Shown here in pieces: positions 24,419-33,708 of a stretch of 64,000 bases of DNA. The stretch comes from Mucilaginibacter aquariorum (GTDB taxonomy: Bacteria; Bacteroidota; Bacteroidia; Sphingobacteriales; Sphingobacteriaceae): the NCBI RefSeq assembly GCF_024498135.1, contig NZ_JANHOH010000002.1, positions 248,001 to 312,000 of the forward strand. The letters are read 5' to 3'. The translations under genes and the position numbers were made by a program. Position 1 is the first letter of the stretch. The number at the start of each line of letters is the position of its first letter. The notes under the pieces are model-generated. The model ran no database searches. It had not been told where the DNA came from and saw nothing but the letters and a program-made list of their open reading frames with translations.

Positions 24419-25516
24419 TCAATGCTGGACCTGCTTCACGTTCGGTGCGTGCTGTCTGCCAGCCAGATCCCGCCGGTCCCTGTTTTCTGAAAGAACAGCA
24501 GTAATCACCGTTACTTTCCCGGAATGCTCGACGGTCAGTTCAAGCTGCTCGCCGGGATCCCGGATTGCGATGATCTCTCTTAACTGGGCCGCAAAATATA
24601 CAGGCTGCCGGTCGACTGCGGTGATGACGTCATTTTTACGCAGTCCCGCCTGGTAACCAGCACCGCTCTTTAACACGCTTTCAACCAGCACGCCGTTTGC
24701 GGTGCTTGTACCCAACCGCCTCGCCTGCGCATCGTTAAGGTCGCTGAAGCTGCCTTCGAGGCAGCCGTGCCGAACATGGGTATAACGGAGCAGGTCATGG
24801 TAAGCTTTATAAACCAACTGCGCCGGTATGGCAAAACTGTAACCGGCAAAGGTGCCGGATGGAGAAATGATGGCCGCGTTCATTCCGATCAACTGACCCT
24901 GGCGATTTAGCAGCGCACTGCCGCTCATCCCTTCATTGATGGCCGCGTCCGTTTGTAGAAAAGAATTTACTGTTGAAAGCGTCAGATTGTCATCAATGCT
25001 GCGGTAACGGGCGCTCAGGATACCGGCAGTAACGGTCGACGTGAGTTCAAGCGGGTTGCCGATAGCTAATACCTGGTCACCGATGCCCAGCAGTCCAGGA
25101 TCACCGCGTTCTATAAAAGCCAGGCCTGATGCAGCGATCTTTAATAACGCCAGGTCTGCCTGGTCGTCAGTTCCGACCAGCACCGCACGGTAACTGCGAC
25201 GGTTGGGTAGAATAACGTTCAAGCTGTCCCCGCCCGCAAGAACATGCGCGTTTGTCATCACATAACCATCTGCGCTAAGTACCACGCCAGAGGCACTGGC
25301 GATCAGTTTGCCAGTTTCCGTAGCAGCAGTCGGCAAGTTTTTCACCAATGGAGACTGGGGCCTGACAGCCAATATGCTATCTGAAAGAAATGATTGAACG
25401 ACGACGACTGCCGGTAACGCACGTGTTACCGCAGCGCTCAGCCCGTTGTCGGTCGGTACCTGTGCTTTCAAAATTGCAGGTAACAGCAATAGGCCGTAAA
25501 TAAGAAGATTTTTCAT
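24419..25516 (-). CDS. HtrA/DegP-like serine protease with PDZ domain
   Basis: A 365-residue periplasmic protease from ATG 25516 (MKNLLIYGLLLLPAILKAQ is a signal peptide). The S1C catalytic triad is visible: His in MTNAHVLAGG, Asp in QADLALLKI, Ser in NEGMSGSALL. One PDZ domain follows (about 270-345; NGVLVESVLKSGAGYQAGLRKNDVI). Such proteases degrade or refold damaged envelope proteins. The frame opens further upstream, but the promoter predicts a transcript starting near 25527, which supports the signal-peptide start. It is the last gene of the ftsH / L,D-transpeptidase / protease run and also has its own box promoter. Confidence 0.9.
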   Translation of the reverse strand: MKNLLIYGLLLLPAILKAQVPTDNGLSAAVTRALPAVVVVQSFLSDSILAVRPQSPLVKNLPTAATETGKLIASASGVVLSADGYVMTNAHVLAGGDSLNVILPNRRSYRAVLVGTDDQADLALLKIAASGLAFIERGDPGLLGIGDQVLAIGNPLELTSTVTAGILSARYRSIDDNLTLSTVNSFLQTDAAINEGMSGSALLNRQGQLIGMNAAIISPSGTFAGYSFAIPAQLVYKAYHDLLRYTHVRHGCLEGSFSDLNDAQARRLGTSTANGVLVESVLKSGAGYQAGLRKNDVITAVDRQPVYFAAQLREIIAIRDPGEQLELTVEHSGKVTVITAVLSENRDRRDLAGRQHAPNVKQVQH

Positions 25517-25530
25517 GATCGGCTTTTTTC

Positions 25531-25595
25531 TAAAGCTAAGGCGAACATTTTTTTTGTACGATGACACCAGGTCCGTATGGACGTGATCGCCGTCA
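25531..25595 (-). promoter_or_regulatory. Crp/Fnr-type boxes and -7 element, HtrA-like protease
   Basis: Perfect distal TGATCGCCGTCA at 25584-25595 (overlapping the upstream stop codon), degenerate proximal TGACACCAGGTC at 25562-25573, -7 element TAGCTTTA reading 25538 to 25531. The 22 and 33 bp spacings are exact even though the proximal right half is poor. Confidence 0.7.
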
Positions 25596-27248
25596 CTCAT
25601 GTTCACTCTGCAGTAATGTATTCAGCAGCCTTGTATCCAGGTCATAGATGTCCCGGCGGAAATTCAGCTTGCCCATACGGTCCACAAACGCCGTGAAATA
25701 AGCGATGAAAACGGGAACAGGGTCTCTCAGCTTGACGGTGTTTTCTTTGCCCGCATTCATGAAGCGCCGAATCTTGTCCAGGGGCCAGTCGTGCCAGCCT
25801 TTTAACAAAGATGCTGCCAACCGTTCAGGTTCGCTGATGCGAATGCAGCCATGACTGAAAGCCCGGGTGGTCTGATCGAACAGCGATTTTGACGGCGTAT
25901 CGTGCAGGTAGATATTGTAGCTATTAGGAAAAACGAACTTGACCAGTCCCAGCGGATTATCCGGACCGGGCCTTTGCCGGATCGCAGGCAGCCCGTTCTT
26001 TTGGCCGGTGACCTCCATATGATGTGCTTTCAAATAGCCGGGATCCCGCCGGATGGCAGGTAAAACTTCCTTTCTGAGGATTCCCGGGGGAATGTTCCAG
26101 TAGGGACTGAAAACGATATATTGTAATTCACCATAGAATACGGTCGTCTGATGCATGGTTTGCCCGACCACCGCTTTACAGCTCCAGAGGAGGCTATCTG
26201 CGTGGTAAACATGCAGCTTGAATTCAGGTATATTGACCGCCAGATAATCGCTGCTAAGCTGAACCGGCAGCCAGCGGCTGCGTTCCATATTGACGATCAG
26301 CTGTTCGATCCGTCGCTGCGGCGGTACATTCAACTCCTTCAAAGTTTCCGCGTTCAGGGTGCCCTGGGCTGACAGGCCATGTCTTTCCTGAAAACGTCGG
26401 ATCGCGCTGGCGAGTTCCTGATCAAAAACAACACCCGTTGTGTCGCCGGAAAAGTCGTCCAGTTGTCTTAGCCTGGCCTTAACAGCGGCTATGGCAGCAG
26501 AGGAGTCACCTGTTACCAATTCACGGTTAATCGAGATCTCCGCCCAATTGGTCGCGGCCAGTTGATGATATTTCACCAAAAAGGTTCGCAGTAGTTCATA
26601 TTGGCGGTAGACTGGCCCGGCCGTTTTAACATCAACCGCTCTGGCAGCGATCAGCGTATCCAGATATTGCTGGTAATTGATCCGCTTTCGCGGAAGATAC
26701 CAATTAACGGCGCGGCTGGTCGACGCTGACTGTCCTGTCCAGGCCAGCCTGGCAAAAACGAAATATTGTGCGGTCAGCATCAATTCAAGATCCGTATTAA
26801 CCCGCCGCGTTGAACCCACGTCGGTGAACAACAACGAATCCAATACCCTGGCATAAGGCGCCTGCTGATGCAGACCTTCATATTTCAGATTCAAGATCCG
26901 GTTGGCGAGGTTGGATGCCTGTTCGATCAGTTTGCTATTTTCAAACCAGGCATAAGCATAGTTCCGGCGCTTGTAAAATTCCTGCACATCTTTAGCATAG
27001 GATCTCAATGCGGGATAGCTGGAAAAGAAAGGTTGCAATAGCGCGCTGTCAAGTACCAATTTGTTTTGACGACTGAAAATTCCGCGCATACTTTCCTGCC
27101 GGGGATGAGCCGGCGTATCGGTGGTAATGGCGCTAGACGTTTTTTCCTGACCGCATGCGGGTAAGGATAATAACACGGTGAGAAACGTCCAAATGATCTT
27201 TGTCAGTTCACGTGTTTTGAACGGTATATTAATTGAATACTCCATCAT
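25593..27248 (-). CDS. L,D-transpeptidase, YcbB-like
   Basis: A 551-residue exported enzyme expected to make 3-3 peptidoglycan cross-links or attach proteins to the wall. The N-terminus has a signal peptide or lipoprotein signal (TVLLSLPACGQ, near residues 23-33). A scaffold domain, a peptidoglycan-binding repeat (ELASAIRRFQERHGLSAQG, about 285-303) and the YkuD domain follow, with catalytic His and Cys in FSHGCIRISEPERLA. Length and order match the YcbB (LdtD) branch. Its 5' end overlaps the ftsH stop by 20 bases, so it is co-transcribed with ftsH. A stress-induced switch to 3-3 cross-links is known for dormant mycobacteria. Confidence 0.9.
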   Translation of the reverse strand: MMEYSINIPFKTRELTKIIWTFLTVLLSLPACGQEKTSSAITTDTPAHPRQESMRGIFSRQNKLVLDSALLQPFFSSYPALRSYAKDVQEFYKRRNYAYAWFENSKLIEQASNLANRILNLKYEGLHQQAPYARVLDSLLFTDVGSTRRVNTDLELMLTAQYFVFARLAWTGQSASTSRAVNWYLPRKRINYQQYLDTLIAARAVDVKTAGPVYRQYELLRTFLVKYHQLAATNWAEISINRELVTGDSSAAIAAVKARLRQLDDFSGDTTGVVFDQELASAIRRFQERHGLSAQGTLNAETLKELNVPPQRRIEQLIVNMERSRWLPVQLSSDYLAVNIPEFKLHVYHADSLLWSCKAVVGQTMHQTTVFYGELQYIVFSPYWNIPPGILRKEVLPAIRRDPGYLKAHHMEVTGQKNGLPAIRQRPGPDNPLGLVKFVFPNSYNIYLHDTPSKSLFDQTTRAFSHGCIRISEPERLAASLLKGWHDWPLDKIRRFMNAGKENTVKLRDPVPVFIAYFTAFVDRMGKLNFRRDIYDLDTRLLNTLLQSEHE

Positions 27249-29196
27249 CGGTCAGGTCAAAATACTTGAAATGATCCGTGCGCTTACCTAGTATCTCCTC
27301 GAGGTCATGCTGATCAACAATTTCTTTTTTAAGCAACAAGGCAGCAAGTTTTTCCAGTAAAGGCTTGTTTTCTTCCAAAATAAGCGTTGCGTCCTGATAG
27401 GCGCGCGCCAGCAGCTTACGCACCTCCGTGTCAATAAGATCACCGGTCGCTTCGCTGAATGGTTTTTGAAGCGATTGTTCGTGCTGTCCTGTTGAGTCAT
27501 AATAGCTGACATTGCCAAGTTTATCGTCGAAACCGAAATAAACGACCATGCTATAGGCTTCTTTGGTCGCTTTTTCCAGGTCGTCCAAAGCGCCGGAGGA
27601 AACATCATCGAAAGTGACGGCCTCTGCCGCTCTTCCGGCCAATGTTGCACACAAGCGCTCCCGGAAGGCGGTTTTGCTGCGCAATTGCTTTTCTTCCGGA
27701 AGGTACCAGGATGCACCCAGTGATTTACCGCGCGGAATGATAGATACCTTCACCAACGGATCAACCGTTCGAAGCAGCCAGCTCACGATGGCATGACCAG
27801 CTTCGTGCGTAGCTATCGTCCTTTTTTCTTCCACGGAGATGATCTTACTTTTCTTTTCCAATCCGGCAACGATCCGGTCGATGGCTTCGTCAAAATCCGT
27901 CATGGTTATGCTAGCCGCTTTTCGGCGCGCCGCGATCAACGCGGCTTCGTTGCAAATATTGGCGATGTCAGCACCCGAAAATCCGGGCGTCTGCGCTGCG
28001 AGTATCTTAAGATCGATGTTGCCCGCCATCGTAAGCGGGGCCGTGTGTACCCGGAATATCGCTGACCTTTCAACGAGGTTCGGCAGTTCCAGGTAAACAT
28101 GGCGGTCGAATCTGCCGGGCCGGACCAGTGCCGGGTCCAGCATGTCCGCACGGTTCGTCGCAGCGAGCACGATCACGCCGGTGTTGGTGCCAAATCCGTC
28201 CATTTCGGTCAATAACTGATTCAGTGTGCTTTCGCGCTCATCATTAGACCCGTTCAATAAAGCCCCTTTGCCCCGGGAACGACCGATCGCATCGATCTCA
28301 TCGATAAAGATGATGCAAGGTGCCTTGCCTTTTGCCTGCTGAAAAAGGTCACGCACCCGGGAAGCCCCAACGCCGACGAACATCTCTACAAAGGCTGCCC
28401 CTGATATGGAAAAGAAGGGCACTTGTGCTTCGCCGGCTACCGCCTTGGCCAATAGGGTCTTGCCCGTTCCAGGCGGTCCCACCAGTATCACCCCTTTAGG
28501 TATTTTTGCACCCAATTTCGTAAACGCGTTAGGCTTTTTAAGAAAGTCTACAATTTCCTGAACCTCTACTTTTGCTTCTTCCAGCCCGGCTACATCTGCG
28601 AACGTCACCTCGCTGCTTTCCTTTTCCAACAGTATGGCCGGTGATTTGCCAAAATTAAATATAGATGGACCACCTGGTCCGCCCACGCCACCGGCCCGGC
28701 GCATGAGATACTTCCAAAGGAAATAAAGCAGTACAAAAGGAATTAGCCAGCTTAGCAGGTTAAGCAACCAGCTGCTTTCCACGAGGTAGCTTACCGGAAT
28801 ACGCTCTCCAGGTGAAAAATTGAGTTCTGCTTCGTCAAGATGATGCTCAAATGTTTCCACGGAACCGATGGTAAAGGTGTAATGCGGACCATAATACAAC
28901 CCTTTGCCAAAGGCCGGCTTGAAGGCCGCTGCAAAAGCGGTATCCTTGGCAAATGACTTTTTGAGGTACACATCGACCCGTTCACGGTTGACGACTTCCA
29001 GTTTCTCGACCGCCTTTCTTGAAAGCATCTTCATGGAGAATTCTTGCCAGGTCGTCTCTGGCACCGTTTTACCTGAAAGAAGCGGCGAAAGGATCACATA
29101 TAACAGAATGATCACATATACCCAGACCCAGCTGATCGGCGGCTTATTAGTCTTTCCGGCGGGTTTTTTCCTACTCCGGGGCCATAATTTTTTCAT
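27229..29196 (-). CDS. ftsH: ATP-dependent zinc metalloprotease FtsH
   Basis: A 655-residue inner-membrane protease: helix 1 (about 23-40), a periplasmic domain, helix 2 (about 143-165), AAA+ module (Walker A GPPGTGKT at 240-247; Walker [12 protein letters not shown]; arginine finger region RPGRFDRHV) and zinc protease (HEAGH). It degrades misfolded membrane proteins and regulators. FtsH is normally essential, so this may be an extra, stress-regulated copy; only the rest of the genome can tell. Its promoter shares boxes with the divergent nitroreductase gene, and the predicted transcription start falls at the ATG. Confidence 0.95.
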   Translation of the reverse strand: MKKLWPRSRKKPAGKTNKPPISWVWVYVIILLYVILSPLLSGKTVPETTWQEFSMKMLSRKAVEKLEVVNRERVDVYLKKSFAKDTAFAAAFKPAFGKGLYYGPHYTFTIGSVETFEHHLDEAELNFSPGERIPVSYLVESSWLLNLLSWLIPFVLLYFLWKYLMRRAGGVGGPGGPSIFNFGKSPAILLEKESSEVTFADVAGLEEAKVEVQEIVDFLKKPNAFTKLGAKIPKGVILVGPPGTGKTLLAKAVAGEAQVPFFSISGAAFVEMFVGVGASRVRDLFQQAKGKAPCIIFIDEIDAIGRSRGKGALLNGSNDERESTLNQLLTEMDGFGTNTGVIVLAATNRADMLDPALVRPGRFDRHVYLELPNLVERSAIFRVHTAPLTMAGNIDLKILAAQTPGFSGADIANICNEAALIAARRKAASITMTDFDEAIDRIVAGLEKKSKIISVEEKRTIATHEAGHAIVSWLLRTVDPLVKVSIIPRGKSLGASWYLPEEKQLRSKTAFRERLCATLAGRAAEAVTFDDVSSGALDDLEKATKEAYSMVVYFGFDDKLGNVSYYDSTGQHEQSLQKPFSEATGDLIDTEVRKLLARAYQDATLILEENKPLLEKLAALLLKKEIVDQHDLEEILGKRTDHFKYFDLTDDGVFN

Positions 29197-29200
29197 GAAT

Positions 29201-29318
29201 TAAAATTACCCTTTACCGACCGGTAGGAAAATGACGGCAAAGCCCGGGTGACCTGATGAGCATCACCTGAAGGCCTGTTCTCGGTCAATTGTAAAAGATC
29301 AGAAACGGACTACTTTAC
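29201..29318. promoter_or_regulatory. Three-box divergent promoter, ftsH operon and nitroreductase
   Basis: Three boxes at exact 22-bp steps: TGACGGCAAAGC (29232-29243, degenerate), TGATGAGCATCA (29254-29265, perfect, shared) and TGTTCTCGGTCA (29276-29287, one mismatch). The ftsH -7 element TAATTTTA reads 29208 to 29201; the nitroreductase -7 element TACTTTAC is 29311-29318. Each -7 is 33 bp from its proximal box centre. The middle box is the distal site for both directions. Confidence 0.8.
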
Positions 29319-29338
29319 GACCAACAAGATGCTTCACC

Positions 29339-29974
29339 ATGGAACCAGAAAAATTTACCGCTAAGGCGGGAAATGAAACCATCAAAACGATCTTTGACCG
29401 CCGGGCGGTGCGGCAGTACGGCCAGCAAATGATCGATGACGACCTGCTTGACCAGATCCTCGATGCTGGCCGGATGGCGCCATCCGCCATGAATAGACAA
29501 CCCTGGAAATTCTATATTGTAACACACCGGGATACGATAAACGCTTTTTCAAAGGCGATCGCCCGCGTAGTGCCGAAAATATTCCTGAAGATGGCTTTGA
29601 AGCATCCTGTAAAGTCTATAAAGACTTTACTACATAGTTCTTCCCAGCTGGCTAAGACAGGTGAAGATCATATATTTCACGGCGCCCCAGTCGTCATCTT
29701 TATTAGCTCGCCAGCGGACAATGAATGGGCCGGGCTGGAAACCGGGATGTGTGCACAAAATATGATGCTTGCGGCCCATTCACTTGGACTGGGCAGTTGC
29801 CCGATTGGATTGGCTAGATACATTGACCAGACTCCGCTCTATCATCAGTTAGAAGTACCCGCAGCTGAAAAGGTCCAACTGGCGGTCACTTTCGGCTATG
29901 GGGCAGAAACGCCACCAATACAGCCACGAGCCAAACATACCGCGATCTTTATTGACCGGATGGAGTGTTGCTGA
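29339..29974 (+). CDS. Nitroreductase-family protein
   Basis: A 211-residue flavoprotein of the NfsA/FRase fold. The N-terminal FMN-binding pattern DRRAVRQY and the ILDAGRMAPSAMNRQPWKFYIV signature are clear, as is the C-terminal ALGLGSCPIG-like segment (HSLGLGSCPIGLARY). Substrates in the family are nitroaromatics, quinones or flavins; in the mycobacterial dormancy regulon several members have lost flavin. A paralogue is at 50779. The stop codon directly abuts the stop of the convergent HAD-ATPase gene. Confidence 0.92.
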   Translation: MEPEKFTAKAGNETIKTIFDRRAVRQYGQQMIDDDLLDQILDAGRMAPSAMNRQPWKFYIVTHRDTINAFSKAIARVVPKIFLKMALKHPVKSIKTLLHSSSQLAKTGEDHIFHGAPVVIFISSPADNEWAGLETGMCAQNMMLAAHSLGLGSCPIGLARYIDQTPLYHQLEVPAAEKVQLAVTFGYGAETPPIQPRAKHTAIFIDRMECC

Positions 29975-31675
29975 TCAGGCGGGCAAGGTATAGCGTTCCA
30001 GAATGGCTTTGAAAATCGCTTTTCTGGAATTCCAGGGGTCGAGACCCCGGCGTTCTACTTTCTCAGCGACCTGGGCCAGCTTCTCGTCTTTGACGGTGTG
30101 ACGAAACCAATTAGCGTAATCATGTCTGTGCAGATGGTAGTACCAGGTATCGTCATCGATACCGCTGGCCATCTGGATGAACAGCATCAGGTTATTTGCT
30201 TTAAGGTTCAGACGGTGGCCGGGACCGGTGAAATAAAAACTGTTATAGTCCATGTCACCGGTAGCATATTTACGTTTGTGCCGCATCAGTAATGCGCCTG
30301 GCATGTCACTGGTCACCACCCTGAGCTTGGGCCGGTCCTTTTGCCAGACCAGCACTTCTCCTTTCTTAAAGACAAGATTTGCCGGCAAAGGCAGATCCGC
30401 GGCCAGCATATGTGCGACCGAACGCATGGTTTGGTCAGGAGCTTCGCCCATGACCAGTACTGTGTTGATCCTCTGGACAAGGGCCTGATCGAGCAGTTCA
30501 GGGCGGGTCGTTATGGCCAGAAAACTATTAAAATCGTCTGGGAACGCTACCGGGCCGGAATGGTGCTGGCGTGGCATAAGGTGATGCGCCTCATCCATGA
30601 TCATAAAGTGGGGATGACCGGTCATTTTTCGGACGCCAGCAACGGCTTGTGCCAATTTGTTGAAATAAGCCGGGCGGTCATCTAAGGGAACAGCGAGGAT
30701 GCAAACGATCACATTTTCATCGGCCCTGGCGAGCAATCCGGTCACTTCGCTGATCAGGGGCGGATGACTCCCGTCACCAATAGTAAGTACACCCGGCAGT
30801 TCCTGGTAGTCACCTTCCGGATCGATCAGGCAGAACTGGTAGGCTTTGGCGATCAATTTTTCTATAAATGCAGCTGCCAGCGTCGTCTTTCCAAAGCCGG
30901 AAGTGCCGGCCAGTAAGATCCGCTCACCATAAGGGCAAATCTGAAATAAGCTGCCATTCATTTCTTTACCCAATGGCAGGTAATGGCGCGACAGGCACGA
31001 GTCGATCTGTCCCAGGTCGTCACTGATCAATCGTTGAATAAGCTGGATCACCCCTTCTGCCGCCGGTCTGTCGGTTGTCCAGTCAGCTATACCGCCCACC
31101 TGCGGCAAAGCATTTTGTACCGCGACGGCGCATTCCGCCGCAAGCAGCATGGCCGTGTCATTTTCCGCATCGCCGATCGCTACCGCATTGTGTTCGGAGA
31201 TCTGCAATGCCCGCAAGGCATGATGAAGGCCGGTAGCTTTGTTGATGCCGGGCGGCAATACCATGATAGCGCCTTTGTTAAAGATCAATTGATATTCTAA
31301 CCCCGCTGACCGGATGGCGTTCAAAAAAGTTTGCTGATGAGGCTCCCAACCGGCTACGATCACATGGCCGACAGCAATCGGCACTGACTGACTTTCCAAA
31401 TCAGCAATAAAGCTTTTTGGCGGGGGCAGTCCGAGCAATGATAACTCCTGCGTGGCGGGGCAGTAAAGTACTGCACCGTTCTCCGCCACAATACGATCGA
31501 ATAGCCCATATTCCGGGAATATCGTTTTTAATTCTTCCAGTTGGCGGCCCGTGACCAGGATCAGCTTCCGCCCGGTCGCTTTCAGCGCTTCAAGGGCCTG
31601 GATCGCTTCGGGCACAACGCGGTTTTCACTGGCCAGTGTGCCGTCATAATCGGTGATGAAGCAATGGTAGCGCAT
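29975..31675 (-). CDS. HAD phosphatase fused to HerA/VirB4-like ATPase
   Basis: A 566-residue fusion. Residues 1-215 are a Cof-type HAD hydrolase (nucleophile loop DYDGTLA near residue 8; VTGRQ; IGDAENDTAML), related to sucrose- and trehalose-phosphate phosphatases. Residues about 245-470 are an ATPase of the DUF87/HerA class: Walker A GTSGFGKTTLA, Walker B HFMIMDEAHHLM, then a conserved C-terminal helical region (WFRHTVKDEKLAQ). I know no characterised protein with this order. It could couple ATP hydrolysis to sugar-phosphate removal or act on DNA or protein. M. tuberculosis DosR controls a HAD trehalose phosphatase (otsB1), a loose parallel. It has its own box promoter. Confidence 0.85.
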   Translation of the reverse strand: MRYHCFITDYDGTLASENRVVPEAIQALEALKATGRKLILVTGRQLEELKTIFPEYGLFDRIVAENGAVLYCPATQELSLLGLPPPKSFIADLESQSVPIAVGHVIVAGWEPHQQTFLNAIRSAGLEYQLIFNKGAIMVLPPGINKATGLHHALRALQISEHNAVAIGDAENDTAMLLAAECAVAVQNALPQVGGIADWTTDRPAAEGVIQLIQRLISDDLGQIDSCLSRHYLPLGKEMNGSLFQICPYGERILLAGTSGFGKTTLAAAFIEKLIAKAYQFCLIDPEGDYQELPGVLTIGDGSHPPLISEVTGLLARADENVIVCILAVPLDDRPAYFNKLAQAVAGVRKMTGHPHFMIMDEAHHLMPRQHHSGPVAFPDDFNSFLAITTRPELLDQALVQRINTVLVMGEAPDQTMRSVAHMLAADLPLPANLVFKKGEVLVWQKDRPKLRVVTSDMPGALLMRHKRKYATGDMDYNSFYFTGPGHRLNLKANNLMLFIQMASGIDDDTWYYHLHRHDYANWFRHTVKDEKLAQVAEKVERRGLDPWNSRKAIFKAILERYTLPA

Positions 31676-31692
31676 AGCAATTTACTGAGAAG

Positions 31693-31822
31693 CAAAGCTT
31701 TCGATTTCTGACATGCCCACCAATGACGTCGGTCAGGCAAAGAGCTGATCGGCGAGCGCTTGCAGATCAGTTGACCGGGTGATACAGGTCATTGAGCTCG
31801 ATCGTACCATGAGTGACCTTTG
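31693..31822. promoter_or_regulatory. Divergent box promoters, HAD-ATPase and SDR genes
   Basis: Leftward: perfect proximal TGACGTCGGTCA (31724-31735), degenerate distal TGATCGGCGAGC (31746-31757), -7 element AAGCTTTG reading 31700 to 31693. Rightward: perfect proximal TGATACAGGTCA (31780-31791), degenerate distal GCTTGCAGATCA (31758-31769), -7 element GACCTTTG (31815-31822). All spacings are 22 and 33 bp. Confidence 0.78.
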
Positions 31823-31857
31823 TAGCAGATCGAATAAATGATCCATAAAGTAATAAC

Positions 31858-32607
31858 ATGAAAAATCTAGCAAACAAGGTGGCCCTGATCACCGGTGCAG
31901 CCTCCGGTATCGGTAAATCGATCGCGCTGCTTTATGCGGCCGAAGGTGCAAAGTTGGTGCTGTCAGACATCGACACAACGAATGGCGAAGCGGTCTGTAA
32001 CCAAGTAAAAAGCAAAGGCGGTGAAGCGATCTTTGTCCGGGCGGATACCTCTTTAGCCGCTTCTAATGAAAAGCTGGTAACAAGCGCCTTTGAACAATTC
32101 GGTGGTTTGCACATCGCTGTCAATAATGCCGGGATTGCCGGAGCTTTGAACCAGGTGGCCGAGTATCCTATAGAAGGCTGGGATAAAGTGATCCAGACCA
32201 ACCTGTCCGGTGTCTTTTATGGCATGCATTACCAGATCCCCGCGATCATCAAATCCGGAGGAGGAAGTATTGTCAACATGGCCTCTATACTGGGGAAGGT
32301 CGGAACGAAAGGATCGCCGGCCTATGTTGCTGCCAAACATGGCGTGGTAGGTTTAACCGAAGCTGCAGCGCTCGAATATGCTGATAAAGGTGTCCGCATT
32401 AATGCCATCGGGCCTGGTTACATCCGCACGCCATTACTGAATATTCTGGACGAAAACACACTACATGCGGTAAAGGCATTACATCCGATGGGCCGACTGG
32501 GCACGCCTGAAGAAGTGGCTGAACTAGCACTTTGGCTCAATTCCGATAAAGCCTCTTTCGTTACCGGTTCCTATTATAATATTGATGGTGGTTACCTGGC
32601 GCAATAA
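31858..32607 (+). CDS. Short-chain dehydrogenase/reductase
   Basis: A 249-residue classical SDR: NAD(P)-binding TGAASGIGKS (about 14-23), NNAG motif, catalytic Ser and YxxxK (YVAAKHG, near residue 155) and a C-terminal VTGSYYNIDGG typical of FabG-like and glucose-dehydrogenase-like members. The Asp after beta-2 (LSDIDTTN) favours NAD over NADP. Substrate unknown. It is first in an operon with a membrane flippase-like gene. Confidence 0.92.
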   Translation: MKNLANKVALITGAASGIGKSIALLYAAEGAKLVLSDIDTTNGEAVCNQVKSKGGEAIFVRADTSLAASNEKLVTSAFEQFGGLHIAVNNAGIAGALNQVAEYPIEGWDKVIQTNLSGVFYGMHYQIPAIIKSGGGSIVNMASILGKVGTKGSPAYVAAKHGVVGLTEAAALEYADKGVRINAIGPGYIRTPLLNILDENTLHAVKALHPMGRLGTPEEVAELALWLNSDKASFVTGSYYNIDGGYLAQ

Positions 32608-32618
32608 TGCTGTGAATC

Positions 32619-33611
32619 ATGAAAAAAGCAGGGTTGTTCCGGCCGGCGCGTCTCCTTTTTTACGTCATCTCCTTAGTGATCTTTTACCTGGCTATCCGGT
32701 ATGTCGGAAAACTAAGGGACATCCGTTTGCTTTTGGCGCAGATGAGTGCAGCCTGGTTCGTCCTGGCCGTCACTGCGCAGATCATCACTTATTGGCTGAA
32801 CGTCATGATCCTGCGAACGCTCTTACATGGGCAGACCGGGCGGGCCGGCATATTCATTCTTTTCAAACTATCTATCGTTATCCTGTTCGTTAACCAGGCC
32901 TTACCCACTGGCGGGATCAGCGGTAACGGCTACCTGTTCCGCCAGTTGGTCAAGCGGAAAGTGCCGGTCAGAAAAGCTTATCAAGCACTGGTGTTGGAGT
33001 CCTTTACCTATTATGTGGCATTTGTGATCTTATTGACCGCACTTTACGCATGGCACCGGCACCTGTCCGGAAGCCAGCCAGTCATGACCTATACGGTAGC
33101 TGCCGGTTGTGTATTCTTCAGTTGCCTTGGCGCATTGATGCTGATGATCAGTCACCAGCGCACGATCTCTTATTTGCTGCCTAAACTTAACCGGGTACAT
33201 TGGTTAAAACGGTATATCGCTGCCAGCGGGCTGCTGGCACTGGTTAAAAGAAACCGAACGGATTGGAAGGACATTATTAAAATTGATCGAAGTTTTATTC
33301 AAGCCGTATGTTATCAAATGGGTATACTGGTTTGTGATGCGGTCACGATCTTTGCAATTGTACATGGGTTTCATGTCTCTTTGCACCCCGCCTTAATTCT
33401 CTACGGTTTATTACTGAGCCTGGTCATTGGGTCCCTGCCGATATCGCCAGGTGCCTTGATCGCTTACGAAAGCGCCATGACGTATTTCTATACGTTATTG
33501 GGATTACCCGTTCACGCTGCACTGATCGTTACCCTGTTGTTTCGATTTTTTTCATTTTGGATTCCGATACCGGTTGGTCTGGCCCTTTATCGCAACCTTC
33601 GCCATCATTGA
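32619..33611 (+). CDS. Lysylphosphatidylglycerol synthase-type transmembrane protein (UPF0104)
   Basis: A 330-residue integral membrane protein with about eight helices and the family motif NQALPTGGISGNGYLFRQL (about 91-109) plus PISPGALIAYESAMTYFY near the C-terminus. It corresponds to the flippase part of MprF and the AglD2 group, without an aminoacyl transferase domain, so it probably moves a lipid or lipid-linked sugar. It follows the SDR gene by 11 bases and is co-transcribed. Confidence 0.85.
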   Translation: MKKAGLFRPARLLFYVISLVIFYLAIRYVGKLRDIRLLLAQMSAAWFVLAVTAQIITYWLNVMILRTLLHGQTGRAGIFILFKLSIVILFVNQALPTGGISGNGYLFRQLVKRKVPVRKAYQALVLESFTYYVAFVILLTALYAWHRHLSGSQPVMTYTVAAGCVFFSCLGALMLMISHQRTISYLLPKLNRVHWLKRYIAASGLLALVKRNRTDWKDIIKIDRSFIQAVCYQMGILVCDAVTIFAIVHGFHVSLHPALILYGLLLSLVIGSLPISPGALIAYESAMTYFYTLLGLPVHAALIVTLLFRFFSFWIPIPVGLALYRNLRHH

Positions 33612-33619
33612 GGTCGGTC

Positions 33620-33684
33620 TGACGAGGATCATCTTTCCGGCTGCCAGCCGTCAAGGATCAATTGACCGGGGCGAATTAATTTGG
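33620..33684 (+). promoter_or_regulatory. Tandem Crp/Fnr-type boxes and -7 element, USP 33709 operon
   Basis: Perfect distal TGACGAGGATCA at 33620-33631, one-mismatch proximal TGCCAGCCGTCA at 33642-33653, and -7 element TAATTTGG at 33677-33684, 33 bp from the proximal centre. Confidence 0.78.
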
Positions 33685-33708
33685 GCAAACCATTTTATGT
33701 GATGCCTT

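Noticed and set aside
33651-33668. GGATCAATTGACC-like inverted half-sites just after the USP 33709 boxes
   Set aside because: The half-sites have the wrong spacing and orientation for the Crp-type box; probably chance.
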